64,000 bases of DNA from NCBI GenBank assembly GCA_963854835.1, contig OY978529.1, positions 36,762,055 to 36,826,054 on the forward strand. The letters are read 5' to 3'. The notes beneath the pieces are model-generated. The model saw nothing but the letters and a program-made list of their open reading frames with translations, was not told the DNA's origin and did not search any database. The position numbers and the translations under genes were made by a program. Positions 10,925 through 23,050 of this stretch are shown here, in pieces. The DNA comes from Megamerina dolium (taxonomy: Eukaryota; Arthropoda; Insecta; Diptera; Megamerinidae). Each line of letters opens with the position of its first letter. The first letter of the stretch is position 1.

Positions 10925-11190
10925 TGCCAATGAAATAATTCTTGTAGTTTTCGAAAGAAATTTTGTTCACAAAATCTTTAGATCTGCTTACGTTGCTATA
11001 GAGTCCCTTAAAACCCCACAATCATTCGCTGCATGTACGGTATTTGAAACAGTCAAGCATATTACCACCTAGTGACTGTTGCACTGGCCAAAGAGGTATT
11101 ATGTTGGGAATATGATGGAAAGCGACAGGTTTTTGGAAAGGCTTACAACGTTCGTTCCATGTCAAAAGTATGGAGAATTTTTCCAAAGCC
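10925..11190 (+). pseudogene. Eroded non-LTR retrotransposon 3' fragment, second copy
   Basis: Weak similarity to the LINE fragment 1.3 kb upstream: VVFERNFVHKIFRSAYVAIE corresponds to VFERKVRRRIFGPICVDGE, followed by TVFETVKHITT for DINIVKRIEI and CHWPKR-YYVGNMMESD for RLRWLGHVERMEED. Several phase changes are needed. It is an older copy of the same or a related element in the same orientation. Confidence 0.5.
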
Positions 11191-11194
11191 TGAA

Positions 11195-12975
11195 ATTTCC
11201 AATCTATTTTGAATAATTATAAAATAAACATTTCTAAAATCTAGTTGTGTTATTGAAAATTTCATCGTCATCAAAAGAAAATATGAAGAATCGAAATTTT
11301 ATTGCTTAATTAGCGTTTCAATTCAACTTTCATATGAAAACATATGTATATGAACGTATACATATATAATATTTTATAGCCTCGTAAAAATCATTTATGA
11401 ACAATATGAATGTCTAAATGAAACTCCACCACAAAATCCCAAATAAAAGCCAGTTGAACCCTATTCATAATAAACATTTAAGGCTTCTTTTCATCTACAT
11501 GCTATGTTTTGTGCCTTTCTTAATTGAAATTAATTGAAAGAAACTCCGAATACTCGTAGATGAGTATTCAAAGTACTCATGTTCATATATTCATATATTT
11601 ATATTAAACATTTCTTCAAAAAGCATATCAAATATTATTATAATGCGCAAACACCCTACAAAGCATATCGGTGTATATTTCCAAAAATTGGTTTTTATTA
11701 AAAATTTTCATTAAATTTAATTGAAGCAAGGGCACGCATGCAACATGCACGGCACAGTTTGTCTGCATGCAGACAACGGAAGCTGAATCATCTGGAAAAA
11801 AAAATAACGATGAAAGTTAATAGAATGATAGGATGTAACCTACTAGAAGTTATGAACCGTGTATGGCATTACTAGACGTACGAGAACTATTAGCTAACAG
11901 CACATAAATAAATAACAATTGTTTAATGGGCTAAATGCACTGTTGAGAGGCAATTGTAATACGAATATGGTGAACTTGCATATTTTGTATTGTGTTTCTC
12001 TCCTAATGTTGCTACTGCTTCTATTGATTAATATCACTATTATTATTATTATTATTATTATTGTGTTGGATGCAAATCAAATAGATTTTGAATGCAACTC
12101 TAAGAGGCCGAACGTTTTTCGGATAAATTAAAATAATTTCATTTATTTGGAAATGCCATTACACTATGAGGTTAATGTACTTTTGATATGTTCATATTGT
12201 ATGAGCACCCCACGTAAAATATATTATATATAGCGATATTTGGAGGTTATTAGCATCACCCAGTGTCCATATGTGTATCTACGATGTCATTATGTGACTA
12301 GTTTTCATTCAATTGAAATTAATATTGATATATAAAGATACACACATAGATGAACGCTGACAATGAACTTGTAAATATTGTAAAGCAAATGGAATGAATC
12401 ATGCACATAAATATGAATAGAGCATATAATTTAGTCATATTGGCAATGACTAGCGATATTTAGATTTTCCAATTATTGACCGATTCTCCTGTATCTGATA
12501 TTTTCAAAGCATATTCGGTATTTTCCACCATTGGCTTCCATCCTTGGACTAGGAAGAACATGATTTCTTGGTTAGATCAAATCCTAAGCTCGCTCGATAT
12601 TACCGAACCAGGAAGGGTTCGAAGGGAGCTGCAAATTTTTAGCCAACAGATATGGGCAACTTTAAAGAAAAAACAACTTTTACATAGTTGCCTCGGTTGC
12701 ATATATCCTTCTAACATAAAAGAACCTGCAAACATAGCCGAAAGCAGATGATTTTTGGGGTTAGAAGGAAACTTCAAGAATGGTGATGGAAATAATAACA
12801 TAAATTTGGATACAGTGATAAATAATCCAATGAATGTTATTACTCTGATTCGTCGCACACACTTCATTTGTGGCTATGACAGCCACACCAAAGTGCGGTT
12901 TTAAACCCTATGGTCCTAAACTCAAAAAATCTGCTAAAATACTTTAAAAAATAGTATTTTCTAGAGGTATTTTGT
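11195..12975. other. Non-coding stretch with (ATT)n microsatellite
   Basis: Mostly AT-rich. An (ATT)n run lies at about 12035-12062. Between 12476 and 12751 there is an open frame of 91 codons of fairly ordinary composition (TDSPVSDIFKAYSVFSTIGF at its start) that I do not recognise. It may be another retroelement remnant because it abuts the RNase H fragment that follows. Confidence 0.45.
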
Positions 12976-12983
12976 ATTTTGTA

Positions 12984-13503
12984 GAAGGAGTCTCAATACA
13001 CTCAGCGAATGGCACAACGTTTCATTGATCTGGGTTCCGGGACATCGGAAGAAACGGATCTGCCATGCAAGATTCATACCGCTGAGTGTAGCTAAAAGAG
13101 CAATCAACACAAAATATCTACATATAGCGGAATGTAGGTGGAAAAGTCTTACGGAATGTAGAACTAGTAGGTCACAACTAGCGGCCAACATACAATCCTA
13201 AACAATCAATGTTACTGATAAACAGGAACCGTAAAGACGTCTCTAGACTGACGACATTACTGGCTTTTGGCTCATCAGGGAAAACAGGGGACCAAAATGG
13301 AAATGTCCCACAACGATTTCTGTCACAGTTGTAACCAAGTGGAAGAAAAGGAAACGGTCTTCCACTTCCTTTGTAAATGTCCTGCCCTTTGGAAGCAGAG
13401 AATTAACACCCTAGGCAAACCACTCTTCAATAACATTGAGGAGTTGGCGGAAATGAACATCAGCAACCTCCCACGGTTTCTAAACAGCACGAACTGGATT
13501 TAA
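12984..13503 (+). pseudogene. Non-LTR retrotransposon fragment: RNase H end plus CCHC-like C-terminus
   Basis: At about 12990-13065 the + strand reads NTLSEWHNVSLIWVPGHRKK. The VSLIWVPGH motif is typical of the C-terminal part of the RNase H domain in jockey/I-type LINEs. Up to about 13195 it continues with SVAKRAINTKY and RWKSLTECRTSRSQLAAN. The frame at 13267-13503 gives NDFCHSCNQVEEKETVFHFL, CKCPALWKQRINTLGKPLFN and LPRFLNSTNWI before a stop. C-x2-C...H-x4-C is the zinc-knuckle tail with the ETVxHFLCxCPAL signature. The two parts are in different frames, so the copy is dead. A second copy of the tail lies inverted at 15.3 kb. Confidence 0.8.
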
Positions 13504-14250
13504 CCGACCTGTTATATCTGCCCTTCGATAGCTAGAGTCAGTTAGAAATACCAAGCCTCATCAAGCTCCCGACTACTTGTTCTCTCCACTGGAGGGCCTC
13601 GCCATCAGCGGACTTCTAATATAACACCGAATATATAGCGCAGGATTACGTTAGCCTCACAAGGTTGAGGTAGTTAGACACTCTACCTTGCGAAAACACT
13701 ACCAGACGTCCTGGTTCAGATTCAGCGATCCCTAATCCATGGAATGTGACTACACTGTTCCAACGGACATCCTACTTTTCTTATGTGAGTGCGCAATTTT
13801 TTATTCAAGGTCCAAAATTTTCATAATACTACTGATTCTGCAACGAACCCAAAAATATGCAATATGTGTTCGAATATTTAAGTTACGTTACTTAAAAAAA
13901 CCTAAATATTCGTAGGTAAAGAGATAAGTATACGCAAAATATGGGGAATGGATCTCAATATGGTGCTAAGATTATTTAAAAATGGTAATAACAATAACGC
14001 TCTTCCATAGTGTTACAAAACAAAAATTGTCATTGAAGACTTCTAATGAAATCCAGCAAATAGTCTCTCTATACACAACAGTTGAGTTCAACTCCTTCGA
14101 GGATACGTTTTATACGTACGATAATATTCCGAGGAACTGCGAGGCTGACGAACCGATATCCCTTTTGGCACCTGAGAACCAAAGTCAATATAAGGTTCCG
14201 AAACCTCTTGCACTATTACCAGGTAGATCTGGCCACTCCTCGATAGAAAA
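13504..14250. other. Spacer between LINE fragments
   Basis: The first part, to about 13700, probably includes the 3' untranslated region of the preceding LINE. The open frame from 13982 to 14250 is not recognised and only later runs into LINE-like sequence; on the minus strand the same bases give another unfamiliar frame. Confidence 0.45.
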
Positions 14251-14254
14251 TTTC

Positions 14255-14735
14255 TCGATCGATCACAGCCAATTGGCATTATATAAGATAGTACTACGGC
14301 CTGTATTGTGCTATGGAGGAGAAACATGGACACCATGTGAAGAGGACAAGATGAAGCTACAAACCTTTGAAAGGAAAATTCTTAGAAAAATATTTGGCGC
14401 AGTCAGAATTACGCAAGATGAATGGCGCATAAGATGGAATGATGAACTAGAACAACTAATCAAACGAGAAAATGCTGTACACTACATGGTTAGGCCACGT
14501 TATGAGAATGGACAGTTCACGAGCCCAAAAGAAGTTACTAGAAGCAAAAGCATATACGAACAAAGCAAGAGGAAGACCAAGAGCGAGGTGGATGGACGAA
14601 GTGAAGGAAGATTTAGAACGACTGAAACTGGAAAACTGGAAGGAAACCACAAAAGACCTAGCACCATGGAGGTATATTGTTCAGCAGGCCAAAGCTCACA
14701 AAGAGCTGTAGCGCCAAACGATGATGATGATGATA
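14255..14735 (+). pseudogene. Non-LTR retrotransposon 3' end, third copy
   Basis: The frame to about 14480 reads LALYKIVLRPVLCYGGETWT, LQTFERKILRKIFGAVRI and EWRIRWNDELEQL. It then shifts to the frame at 14472-14711: TTWLGHVMRMDSSRAQKKLL, ARGRPRARWMDEVKEDLERL, NWKETTKDLAPWR and a stop. This is the same domain as at 9.4 kb but from a clearly different subfamily. The stop is followed closely by (GAT)n at about 14718-14733, the 3' triplet tail. 5'-truncated, one frameshift. Confidence 0.8.
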
Positions 14736-15289
14736 GCACGATCACAGAATCACTAAACATTTTCGTTTGGATGCGATCTACATGTCATTGGAAGTCCATA
14801 TTGCGCAAGCTTTTCTGTAACGATTTAATGGAACTGTCAACCATCGATATAAAGGCTCTTTGTGTCAGAGCTCGGAGCTGTTTAACAAGTCATAAATGAG
14901 GGCTATCCACAAGTGTTTCTTTTTTATCATTCACTGTCTACAATCTTCACCTCTCTCTTGTATATATTTTTATCTTGCTTCCTTCTTTTACTTTTTCTTG
15001 AGAACAGAACTGATCAAATCTTATTTAAATGAATCCCCATTTGGGAGGGACACAACATTTATTACGTATGAAGAATGAACAAAATAAAGAGCTTGCCTTC
15101 TTAGACGTCAAATGGCAATTGTTGGAAGTGCATATTCATTTCAATCTTGGCCAAGGACATCTCTGGGGTCTGGTTGGTTGGCTGGTTGAAGTGGTGACTC
15201 ATCCATGAGCCCCAATGGCGCTTACGCACCGTTTTGTTACCACTTCCTCGCTTCCAACTATTCGTTAGGTTGTTTGTATGTGCAGCACG

Positions 15290-15415
15290 GTTAAATCCAG
15301 TTCGTGCTGTTTAGAAACCTTAGGAGGTTGTTGATGTTTATTTCCGCCAACTCCTCAATGCTATTGAAGAGTGGTTTACCTAGGGTGTTCATTCTCTGCT
15401 TCCAGAGTCTATAAG
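15290..15415 (-). pseudogene. Non-LTR retrotransposon C-terminal tail, inverted copy
   Basis: On the minus strand this segment reads LWKQRMNTLGKPLFNSIEEL, AEINI, NNLLRFLNSTNW and a stop. It is nearly the same as the tail at 13380-13503 on the opposite strand, 1.8 kb away. Upstream homology (CPAL and the cysteines) is lost at about 15415. Confidence 0.75.
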
Positions 15416-16830
15416 TGCCAGAAAATACTCCATATTAAAAAATCGTAATAAAATAGAGAAGTGTGATATTTTTTCAAAGTAGTTTCTATCAAAACCAAAC
15501 ACTTAATACTCTTTCGAGAATAATCAATTAGATGCACATCATAAAATGTAATTAGTACGAGCCTACCGACCAGTAAAAAGAAAAAGGATTCAAAAGAAAA
15601 AAAAAAAATAAAATAAAAAAAAATATAAATTTATAACAACAACAACAACAAAGGAGTAAATCATATGAAAAATTTTAAAAACTTAATTATCCAGAGCAAT
15701 AATTTTTTTCCTTCGCTAATAATTAGCACTAGGACAACAACGGCAACATAAACATTCAAATCATCATAGAAAACATCATTATGGATGATATTAAAAATCA
15801 TTAAAGCTACACTAGCAATAACAGCAACAACAACAACAATAAAGAATCAATGTTCAATGCTTGTCTTCCACAAATGTATACATTTGTATTGCAAGGACAC
15901 TCAGCAATACAAAGGACACACTTTCAGTGAGTAATCGAACATTTGAAACGCTTTAAAAATACTCTTCCGTTTGAAATTTTTTTCACCCTTTACTGATTTT
16001 AAAATTTATTATTATTAGTTTTTGAAATTTTCACTTTCATTGAAATATGAATTGGGTGCTGCGCGAGTGCAATCATGCGCATTAAAAAAGTTTTAAAATC
16101 AAGAGTAGCAAAAACCAAAAAAAAAATCGCACAACTGATGCAACTAAACGTGTGTCGAATCATCATCATCATCATCAACATCATCATTTGTTGTTGTTGT
16201 TACTGTTACTGGTGTCTGATGTTCAATTTTTTATTTGTTTGTTGCCCTTCATTCTGTTCATAACCATAACGAAATTAAATATAGAAAAACAATAATGAAC
16301 GCATGTTTACACGAGTGCTAACATTTCCGGTATCGTGAGCGTTTGATTGCGAAGGCTTGTCCCACAATCACTGCATATATCATTTGTACGGATCTGTTTG
16401 TCTCTTTGTCATGGCCATTTCATGGATTTATGTAATATTTTATAATTTCTTTTATTTTCCGATTAAAAAAAAAAACAAAACGGTGTACGTAATAAATTTA
16501 AAAAACAGTTGAAATGGTGCTTGTGAACACCAAACAACAAGAATAACAATAACGATATCAATTGTTGGCAATTTTGTCGGTAATTAAATGGATTTAATCA
16601 AACGTTGATGTGGCAATTTATAAATGACTGTCCTTAAATGCGTATTATGGTATTCGAAGATGACGGATGTCGTTGGTATGAGTGTTTTGGTTTATATTCT
16701 AATGCGTATTGGGCTATGCTTTGTAATCCTTTGAGCAATCCGTTGTATTCGAAGATGATGGACTACGAATGTAGTTAAAACCTTGCTAAAGCTACTTTGA
16801 ACTAATGTAAAATTATAGGTAAATATATTA
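15416..16830. other. Non-coding stretch with simple repeats
   Basis: No gene is recognised. There are A-rich runs at 15595-15625, CAA runs at 15633-15651 and 15822-15838, a (CAT)n run near 16159-16185, and GTT repeats at 16188-16203. Confidence 0.5.
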
Positions 16831-18030
16831 AAAAGTTCAGCTCCGATAATATTGAAGCTTAGATATATTACAATGTTCGAAAAAATATAGTTTTGTACTG
16901 GAAGTAGGTGTTATTTTCGTCCGATAACGGCGATTTTTTTAAACACCACTTTGTTGATCAAAATAATTTTATGTGATAAATTTTACTTCGAAAGCTGTAT
17001 GATTTCGGGCGTAAAGTTTGAAAACATATATTCGAAAATATACTTTTGTATGACAGGTAGGTTTAGTTTTTATCCGATTTTGCCCATTCTCACTTTGATA
17101 TATTTGTTAGTAAATTGAATCATATACACCAAATTTCAGCTGTATATCTATATATTTTCGTGCACAAAGTGTGGAAATATACATTCGAAATTAGACTTTT
17201 GTATGGCAGCTAGGAGTAACTTTCATCCGATTTCGTTGATTCACTACGTTATCTCTTAATTAGCAAATAGAATGGTATATACATAGTTTCAGCTTTAAAA
17301 TTGTGTTTTTTCATGCCAAAATATGTGCAAATATACTTTCGAACACATTATTTTTCGCTGCAGCTGTAAGTAATTTTCATCTAATTCCATTCTTTCTCAA
17401 ACTCATTTAATCACTAGTAAATATTTTCACTTGAATCAAGTTTCAGCTTTATACTTTTATATTTTCATGTTCAGAGTCGATTAATCTACATTCGAACATA
17501 TACTTTTGTATGGCAGCAATACGTATTTTCCATTCGATTTCATACACTCTCCTTCTCATTCATTTATTAGTGAATATAATCAACTATATAGAGTTTCACC
17601 TTCATAGTTTTATATTTTCGTGCACAAAACATGAAAACATATATTCGAACATATACTTTTGTATGGCAAATAGGCGTAGTTTTCATCCTTTTACATTCAT
17701 TCTTGAACTTATGAGTTCATTAGTAAATGTAAGCAAATTTGCCAAATTTCAGCTTTATGGCTATGCATCTTCATGCGTAAAGTCTTAAAATATACATTCG
17801 AACATAGAATTTTGTATGACAGGTAGACGATATATTCATCTTGTCTCATTTATTCTTAAACGGAACGTTTTGTTAGCGAATGTAATTAAATTTATTGAGT
17901 TACAGCTCTATAGCTCTATATTTTTTGGTGGACACAATATGAAAAGATACTTACGGGGAATTACTAAGGTCATTTTCGAATATATTCATTCAGTCCGTTA
18001 TTGTGCAAAGCATTAAAATATGAGTGTAAG
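16830..18030 (+). repeat. 153-bp tandem repeat array A
   Basis: Seven to eight head-to-tail units with an unusually constant period. The landmark ACTTTTGTATGGCAG or its variant starts at 16889, 17042, 17195, 17348, 17502, 17655 and 17808: intervals 153, 153, 153, 154, 153, 153. The independent landmark TTCGAA/TTCGAC-type at 17031, 17184, 17338, 17491, 17644 and 17797 gives the same spacing. Within a unit the order is ACATTCGAACATATACTTTTG, GGCAGGTAGG, TTTTCATCCGATT, CATTTATTAGTAAAT, AATTTCAGCTTTATA and TATTTTCGTGCACAAA. Because 153 is a multiple of three, open frames persist across units, but they do not look like protein. Confidence 0.9.
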
Positions 18031-18144
18031 TGACATGAGACAATTGGTTTTGAAAATCATAAAGATAGAATAATAGCAATTTAAGGGTATTGGAAAGTTA
18101 TCCTTTTCATTAAAGAAATTATTTAGTATAGTTGTAGACATTTT

Positions 18145-18826
18145 TAATTTGAGATAGGCGTAATAGAGAATTTCTTAAAAAAAAAAAACAGACTGAAGGA
18201 AAACTGGGTTAAACATAAATCCAATATTGGTTTTCAAAACAAAATAAATCATTCATAGTTGAGTGATGGTAAACTCTAAATATAAGATTAAAAATCCAAG
18301 GGAGCATAACATGCCTTAACCAGTATATTCTGATAAATCTATAGGAAGCGGAAGAAGGATCTGTAGCCAATTTATTGTAATGCTGTTTTTTTTTTTTCAT
18401 TTAAATTTTCTTTGATGATAAAGCGTTCTTCTTCACTTCCGAAAATTCTCTATTATATAATTACAATTTTCGTTTGAAATTTCCGATTTTTGGAATATAA
18501 TTTATTGTATTGTATTCTCTGGTTTCTTCTTTAATTTGAGATAGGCGTAATAGAGAATATCTTAAAAAAAAAAAAAACAGACTGAAGGAAAACTGGGTTA
18601 AACATAAATCCAATATTGGTTTTCAAAACAAAATAAATCATTCATAGTTTAGTGATGATAAACTCTAAATATAAGATTAAAAACCCAACTCAACACATTA
18701 TGCCTTAATCTGTATATTCTGATAAATCTATAGGAAGCGGAAGAAGGATCTGTAGCCAATTTATTGTAATGCTGTTTTTTTTTTTTTTCATTTAAATTTT
18801 CTTTGATGATAAAGCGTTCTTCTTTT
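18145..18826. repeat. Direct duplication of a ~290-bp segment (offset 387 bp)
   Basis: Segments 18145-18434 and 18532-18826 are nearly identical: TTTAATTTGAGATAGGCGTA, a poly-A run, CAGACTGAAGGAAAACTGGG, CCAATATTGGTTTTC, GGAAGCGGAAGAAGGATCTG, a poly-T run and GATGATAAAGCGTTCTTCTT. GAGATAGGCG starts at 18151 and 18538, an offset of 387. A 97-bp unrelated segment separates them. Poly-A near one end and poly-T near the other within each unit are notable. No coding potential is seen. Confidence 0.85.
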
Positions 18827-18829
18827 TTG

Positions 18830-20050
18830 CTTCTCTAAAAATTCATACACAAATACTTATAAACATAAATAGCTAAACAGCTAATCATAGTCTACATAGT
18901 TCAGTGGTTGGCATCAATTAACCCATTCATAAAATAATATTATATGAATTTATCACATAGAACCTTTAACAATATTTTTCATATGCGCATTGTATTGGAT
19001 TTATGTTTGTTTGTATTCATCTATTGTTTATGTGTGAATGTCAATTGAAAATTCGATTACGCATAAATTCGAAAATATACAAGATGCGGGCTTGCAAACG
19101 CTCTTAATTGAAACTTCATCATAACGTATGATTTTCCCCGGACGTTTGATAGTTAAACGTCAATCACTTTAGTGGAGAATGCATAGCGAAAATTTAATCA
19201 AATCTCAAACATTCATATACTTAAGTTATAGTATATAGTACTTATTTATGTAGTCAATTGCTTCATATACTTAAGTATAGTATATAGTACATATTTATGT
19301 AGTCAATTGATTATTGTGCATTTATGATAACTTATCAATATTGTACTATTGAGCTACTTTGAAATTATATGTTTTGTAATATTCCTTATCTCGTCGTACA
19401 GTGTTCCACTACTGTTGGACGAAGCTGATGAAATGAAATTTATAATCTATAAAATTATGTCATGCAGATTAATTCGTTAAAATTCGTTTTAAAAATGTCT
19501 AATTATTTAAAGCTTTCTGTTGTTTGATTTTCGAGATATTTTTGTATATAAAAAAAATTTTTTTTCTAAGGCAGTTTTACTATTTGTGCCATATCTTGAG
19601 CAAGCAATTCCAATTTTATTGTAAGAGGTAGTAAAATGAAAATAATTCAATAAATTTATAAATATTTTTAGCAATATTCACAATCGGCCGAGTGGTTTAC
19701 GTGTAGTGGTCTAAAATATGGAAAAACTTTTTACTGGTTTGTATCAAAATGGGCATAGAAAATCTACTTTAAAAAAATCGGAAAAAATCTAAATCGATAA
19801 TTTGTACCTATATGAACGTACTTATAATTTTTACATAAAGTTCTTTCTTTTATAAAAAAAAAGTATCGATGGAGAAAATCTATAAGTAAGTACCCAAGAT
19901 ATAGGCAATTATTTGAAGACACCGAATTTTTATTTTTCCTCAATTTTTAACCGATCGAAATCAGGTAGAAGGTGAAAAACGTTTCAATATTGATATGCAA
20001 GATCCTCCTATTTTGTAGGAGTCTGTAAAATCATGCGGAAGCGGAGAAGT
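18830..20050. other. Non-coding stretch containing a ~50-bp tandem duplication
   Basis: TTCATATACTTAAGTTATAG and GTATATAGTACTTATTTATG followed by TAGTCAATTG occur at 19212-19260 and again with small differences at 19262-19309. Nothing else is recognised. Confidence 0.6.
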
Positions 20051-20990
20051 TAAAGGTGCCACATCGTGATAAAAAAAATATTTTTTAATGGGAGTGAAAT
20101 CGATAAATAACTCCACACCTAAACAGGGCTAGTTTCAAACCATGTAGAATGTATGACTGAGATCCATTAATTTAATTTCTTCGTCTATTCCCTACCTCTA
20201 CTCTTCAGAGAGGCTCCCTTACAAAATTGACGTTTTTATAAAATTCGCTCGCTTTTAGCATGCCCCTAGAGGCGTAAAACGTAAGACAGATAACTTTTAA
20301 TTTTATCTCTCTAACATATCTACAAAACATACCCTACCCCTAATCCTAAGAGAAACTACACTACAAAATTAACATTTTTATAAAATTTTCTCCCATCGCT
20401 CGCTCACAGGATGCCTCTCTAGAAGTAATAGATGTAACCCATATCATTTCTTTTTACTTCCTAATATTTTTCTTGTATATTTTTATTTTCTATCTTCACA
20501 TCTTTAGATGGTTCGCTTATAAAAATAACCCAAAAATTGACATAATACCATATAGCTGCATAGGAAGTTCATTTAGAGACGTGAAATGTAAGACCGGTCC
20601 TCATTAATACTTCCTCCAGAACATTTTCTCCTCTTCAGAATTGGTGTTTTGGCTGCCAGGATACCTCAGGAGAGGTAAAATATATGACCGACCATCATCA
20701 AGTTGGACTTCCCAACATTTTTCTTGTACATTCTTATTCCCGGTTTTCACATCCTTAGAGGGCTCTTTACAAAAATAATATAAATAAACCCGAAAATCTA
20801 CATATAACCATATCGCTGCCCAAGAATCGTTTCTAGAGGAATGAATCTCATAAATATTTACTACAAAATATTTTTCGAGAACACATCCAAAATTGAATAT
20901 TAATTTTGAGTCAAAAACCAAAATGGGGCCCCAATATTCCTCAATTTTATCTAAAACTAGTATTACATGGCCAAATGCTAAGATCAAATT
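20050..20990 (-). repeat. Degenerate ~160-bp tandem repeat, array 4
   Basis: About five eroded units in reverse orientation, ending some 160 bp upstream of the esterase start codon. Landmarks include CATTAATTTAATTTCTTCG, AGAGAGGCTCCCTTACAAAA, CATGCCCCTAGAGGCGTAAA, CCATATAGCTGCATAGGAAG and TAGAGACGTGAAATGTAAGA. The minus-strand frame at 20604-20987 is a chance frame through these units. Confidence 0.6.
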
Positions 20991-21152
20991 TAATTAACTT
21001 TAATCATTTTCGCCGACAATGTAACTGAAAACATGACACCGTGCAGCGTGGTGATTTAATCAATTATTTAGCAGTTGTTATGAAAACATATTTAACATTG
21101 ACCGCCTACATGCGACAGATAGTTTTGAATTAGTACAAATCAAACAATAAAA

Positions 21153-23050
21153 ATGATTAGTTGGCTAATTTTCACCGCATTTACAATTTTTCTATTTCTT
21201 CACTTGATTTCACTTACCAATGGTGAGGTGACTGCGAGCGCACCAAATGTGGAGATTAAATTGGGTAAAATTGTGGGCACTGTACTTAAATCCCAACATG
21301 GCTATGATGTTTACGCTTTTCGTGGTATACCATATGCACAGCCGCCATTGGGGAAGTTACGTTTTGCCCCACCGATACCAATAACGACCTCATGGGCGAA
21401 GACTTTCGAAGCTACGCAGGATAGTTTGATATGCCCGCAAGAGGGCAATCCGAATATGATGTCTGAAGATTGTCTAAAACTTAATGTTTATACTCGAAAT
21501 TTGAAGCCTGGCAGTGAGAGATTGCCTGTAATCGTCTACATACATGGAGGCGCAAATAGAGTTGGCAGTGGTCATAGTGTTTATGAGGCTGGACCGCAAT
21601 ATTTGCTCGATCATGATGTTGTATTTGTGACTTTTAATTATCGCTTGGGAGCACTTGGTTTCCTAAGTACAAAATCCGTGGAGGCACCTGGAAATTTTGG
21701 CTACTTGGATCAAGTGCTAGCATTGAATTGGGTCCATGAAAATATTGCCGATTTTGGTGGCGATCCTGAGTTGGTTACGCTTTTCGGCATTAGTGCTGGT
21801 GGTATGGCAGTCACGCTACATATGGCATCACCATTGTCGAGGGGACTCTTTCATCGGGCGATCGTTATGAGTGGTTCAGCGACAAATCATTACAGCATTG
21901 ATAATTTTGGTTGGACTCATAAATTGGCACATGCAGTCGGTTGTCCCAGATATACGCCAACTAATTTAGTAGAATGCCTACGTGGTGTAAGCTGGCAATC
22001 GATTATCGATGTTTGCGCTAAATGGCGTCCGTACGGGCTTCCTCGAATGGAATGGAATTATGAGATTGACGGGAATTTTTTACTAGTGCACCCTACAGAG
22101 GCCTTGCTCTCGGAGAATTCGACTCGAATACCACTACTGACGGGTATCACAAAACATGAATTCGATTTCGAAGCATTTAGTGCGTGGCAAACCTCTACGA
22201 TTATTAATGAATTCTATTCTAATTATTGCTATTATTTTTAGAAATAGAAAATATTACTGGCCTCATGAGCGATGTTAGTCAAAATTTTGATTTATATGCA
22301 CCAGAATTTTTTGAATACAATTACACTGCAGATACCACGAATCATATGCGAGGCATGCTTCTGAAAAATTTCTATCTAAACTCTGCCGATGAATTGAGAA
22401 AGGAAAATTTACTTGAATTCGGTCATATCTTCTCAGATGGCATCATTGGACATAGTGTACATCGGTTGGTCAACATAATGATGCAACGACAGAGTCCAGT
22501 CTACTACTATCGTACTGATTATGTGGGAGAGCATAGTTTATATGTGGACTCAGAAGGCAAACCAAGAGGTAATGTTTACATCTAAGTACAGTGGAATTGA
22601 ATAAATCTGAATCCATTCATTTCTATTTCAAGGTACTGCACATGGTGATGATTCACTTTACTTAATGCCTGGCACCGTACGAGCACCACCAATTCAACTC
22701 AATGATCGCGATATGTTTATGGTAGAACGTATGACAAAATGGTGGACTAGTTTTGCTAAAAATGGGTAGTTAAAATGATAAATAATTATTTTATAATTAT
22801 CTTTCATAAATTAAATGATTGTAGCATTCCAACGAGTGAAGACACTCCAGTTGAATGGCTGCCAACAACTTCGAAAGTCATAACTCTGTACAACGACAAA
22901 GTGGTACATCTGGGAGAAGGACCCTATACAGATAGATATGAACTATGGGACAAACTGTTTCCCATAGAAGCAAATGTGGCTAATCGTATGAATTTTACAA
23001 GCAACTTAATTATATCATTAATGGCTGTTGTGAATATTTTTCGAATATAA
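21153..23050 (+). CDS. Secreted carboxylesterase (cholinesterase-like alpha/beta hydrolase), four exons
   Basis: Exons are 21153-22179, 22242-22568, 22633-22765 and 22825-23050. The introns of 62, 64 and 59 bp all have GT-AG ends, and the frame joins exactly to 570 codons. It hydrolyses carboxylic esters of unknown identity. Residues 1-24 (MISWLIFTAF...) look like a signal peptide. FRGIPYAQPP at 56-65 and EDCLKLNVYTR at 105-115 are type-B carboxylesterase signatures. HGG at 131-133 is the oxyanion hole, and the nucleophile Ser214 sits in GISAGG. The charge-relay Glu is probably Glu336 in GITKHEF, and His455 lies in GTAHGDD. Cys94-Cys107 and Cys264-Cys275 fit the two family disulphides. Length is normal. 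The hydrophobic C-terminus after NFTSN could be a GPI signal. The elbow has Ile where Glu or Gln is usual. A possible ATTAAA poly-A signal lies at 23180. Confidence 0.93.

Noticed and set aside
12476..12751. 91-codon frame with ordinary composition as a possible exon
   Set aside because: No recognisable domain, no convincing splice context and adjacent to LINE debris, so not called as a gene.
17510..18016. Open frames of 92 and 66 codons in the 153-bp array
   Set aside because: The period is a multiple of three, so frames stay open by chance. Composition is AT-driven and units differ at all codon positions alike.
19684..19712. CGGCCGAGTGGTTTACGTG as a tRNA or SINE A box
   Set aside because: No B box, no cloverleaf and no SINE body follow.
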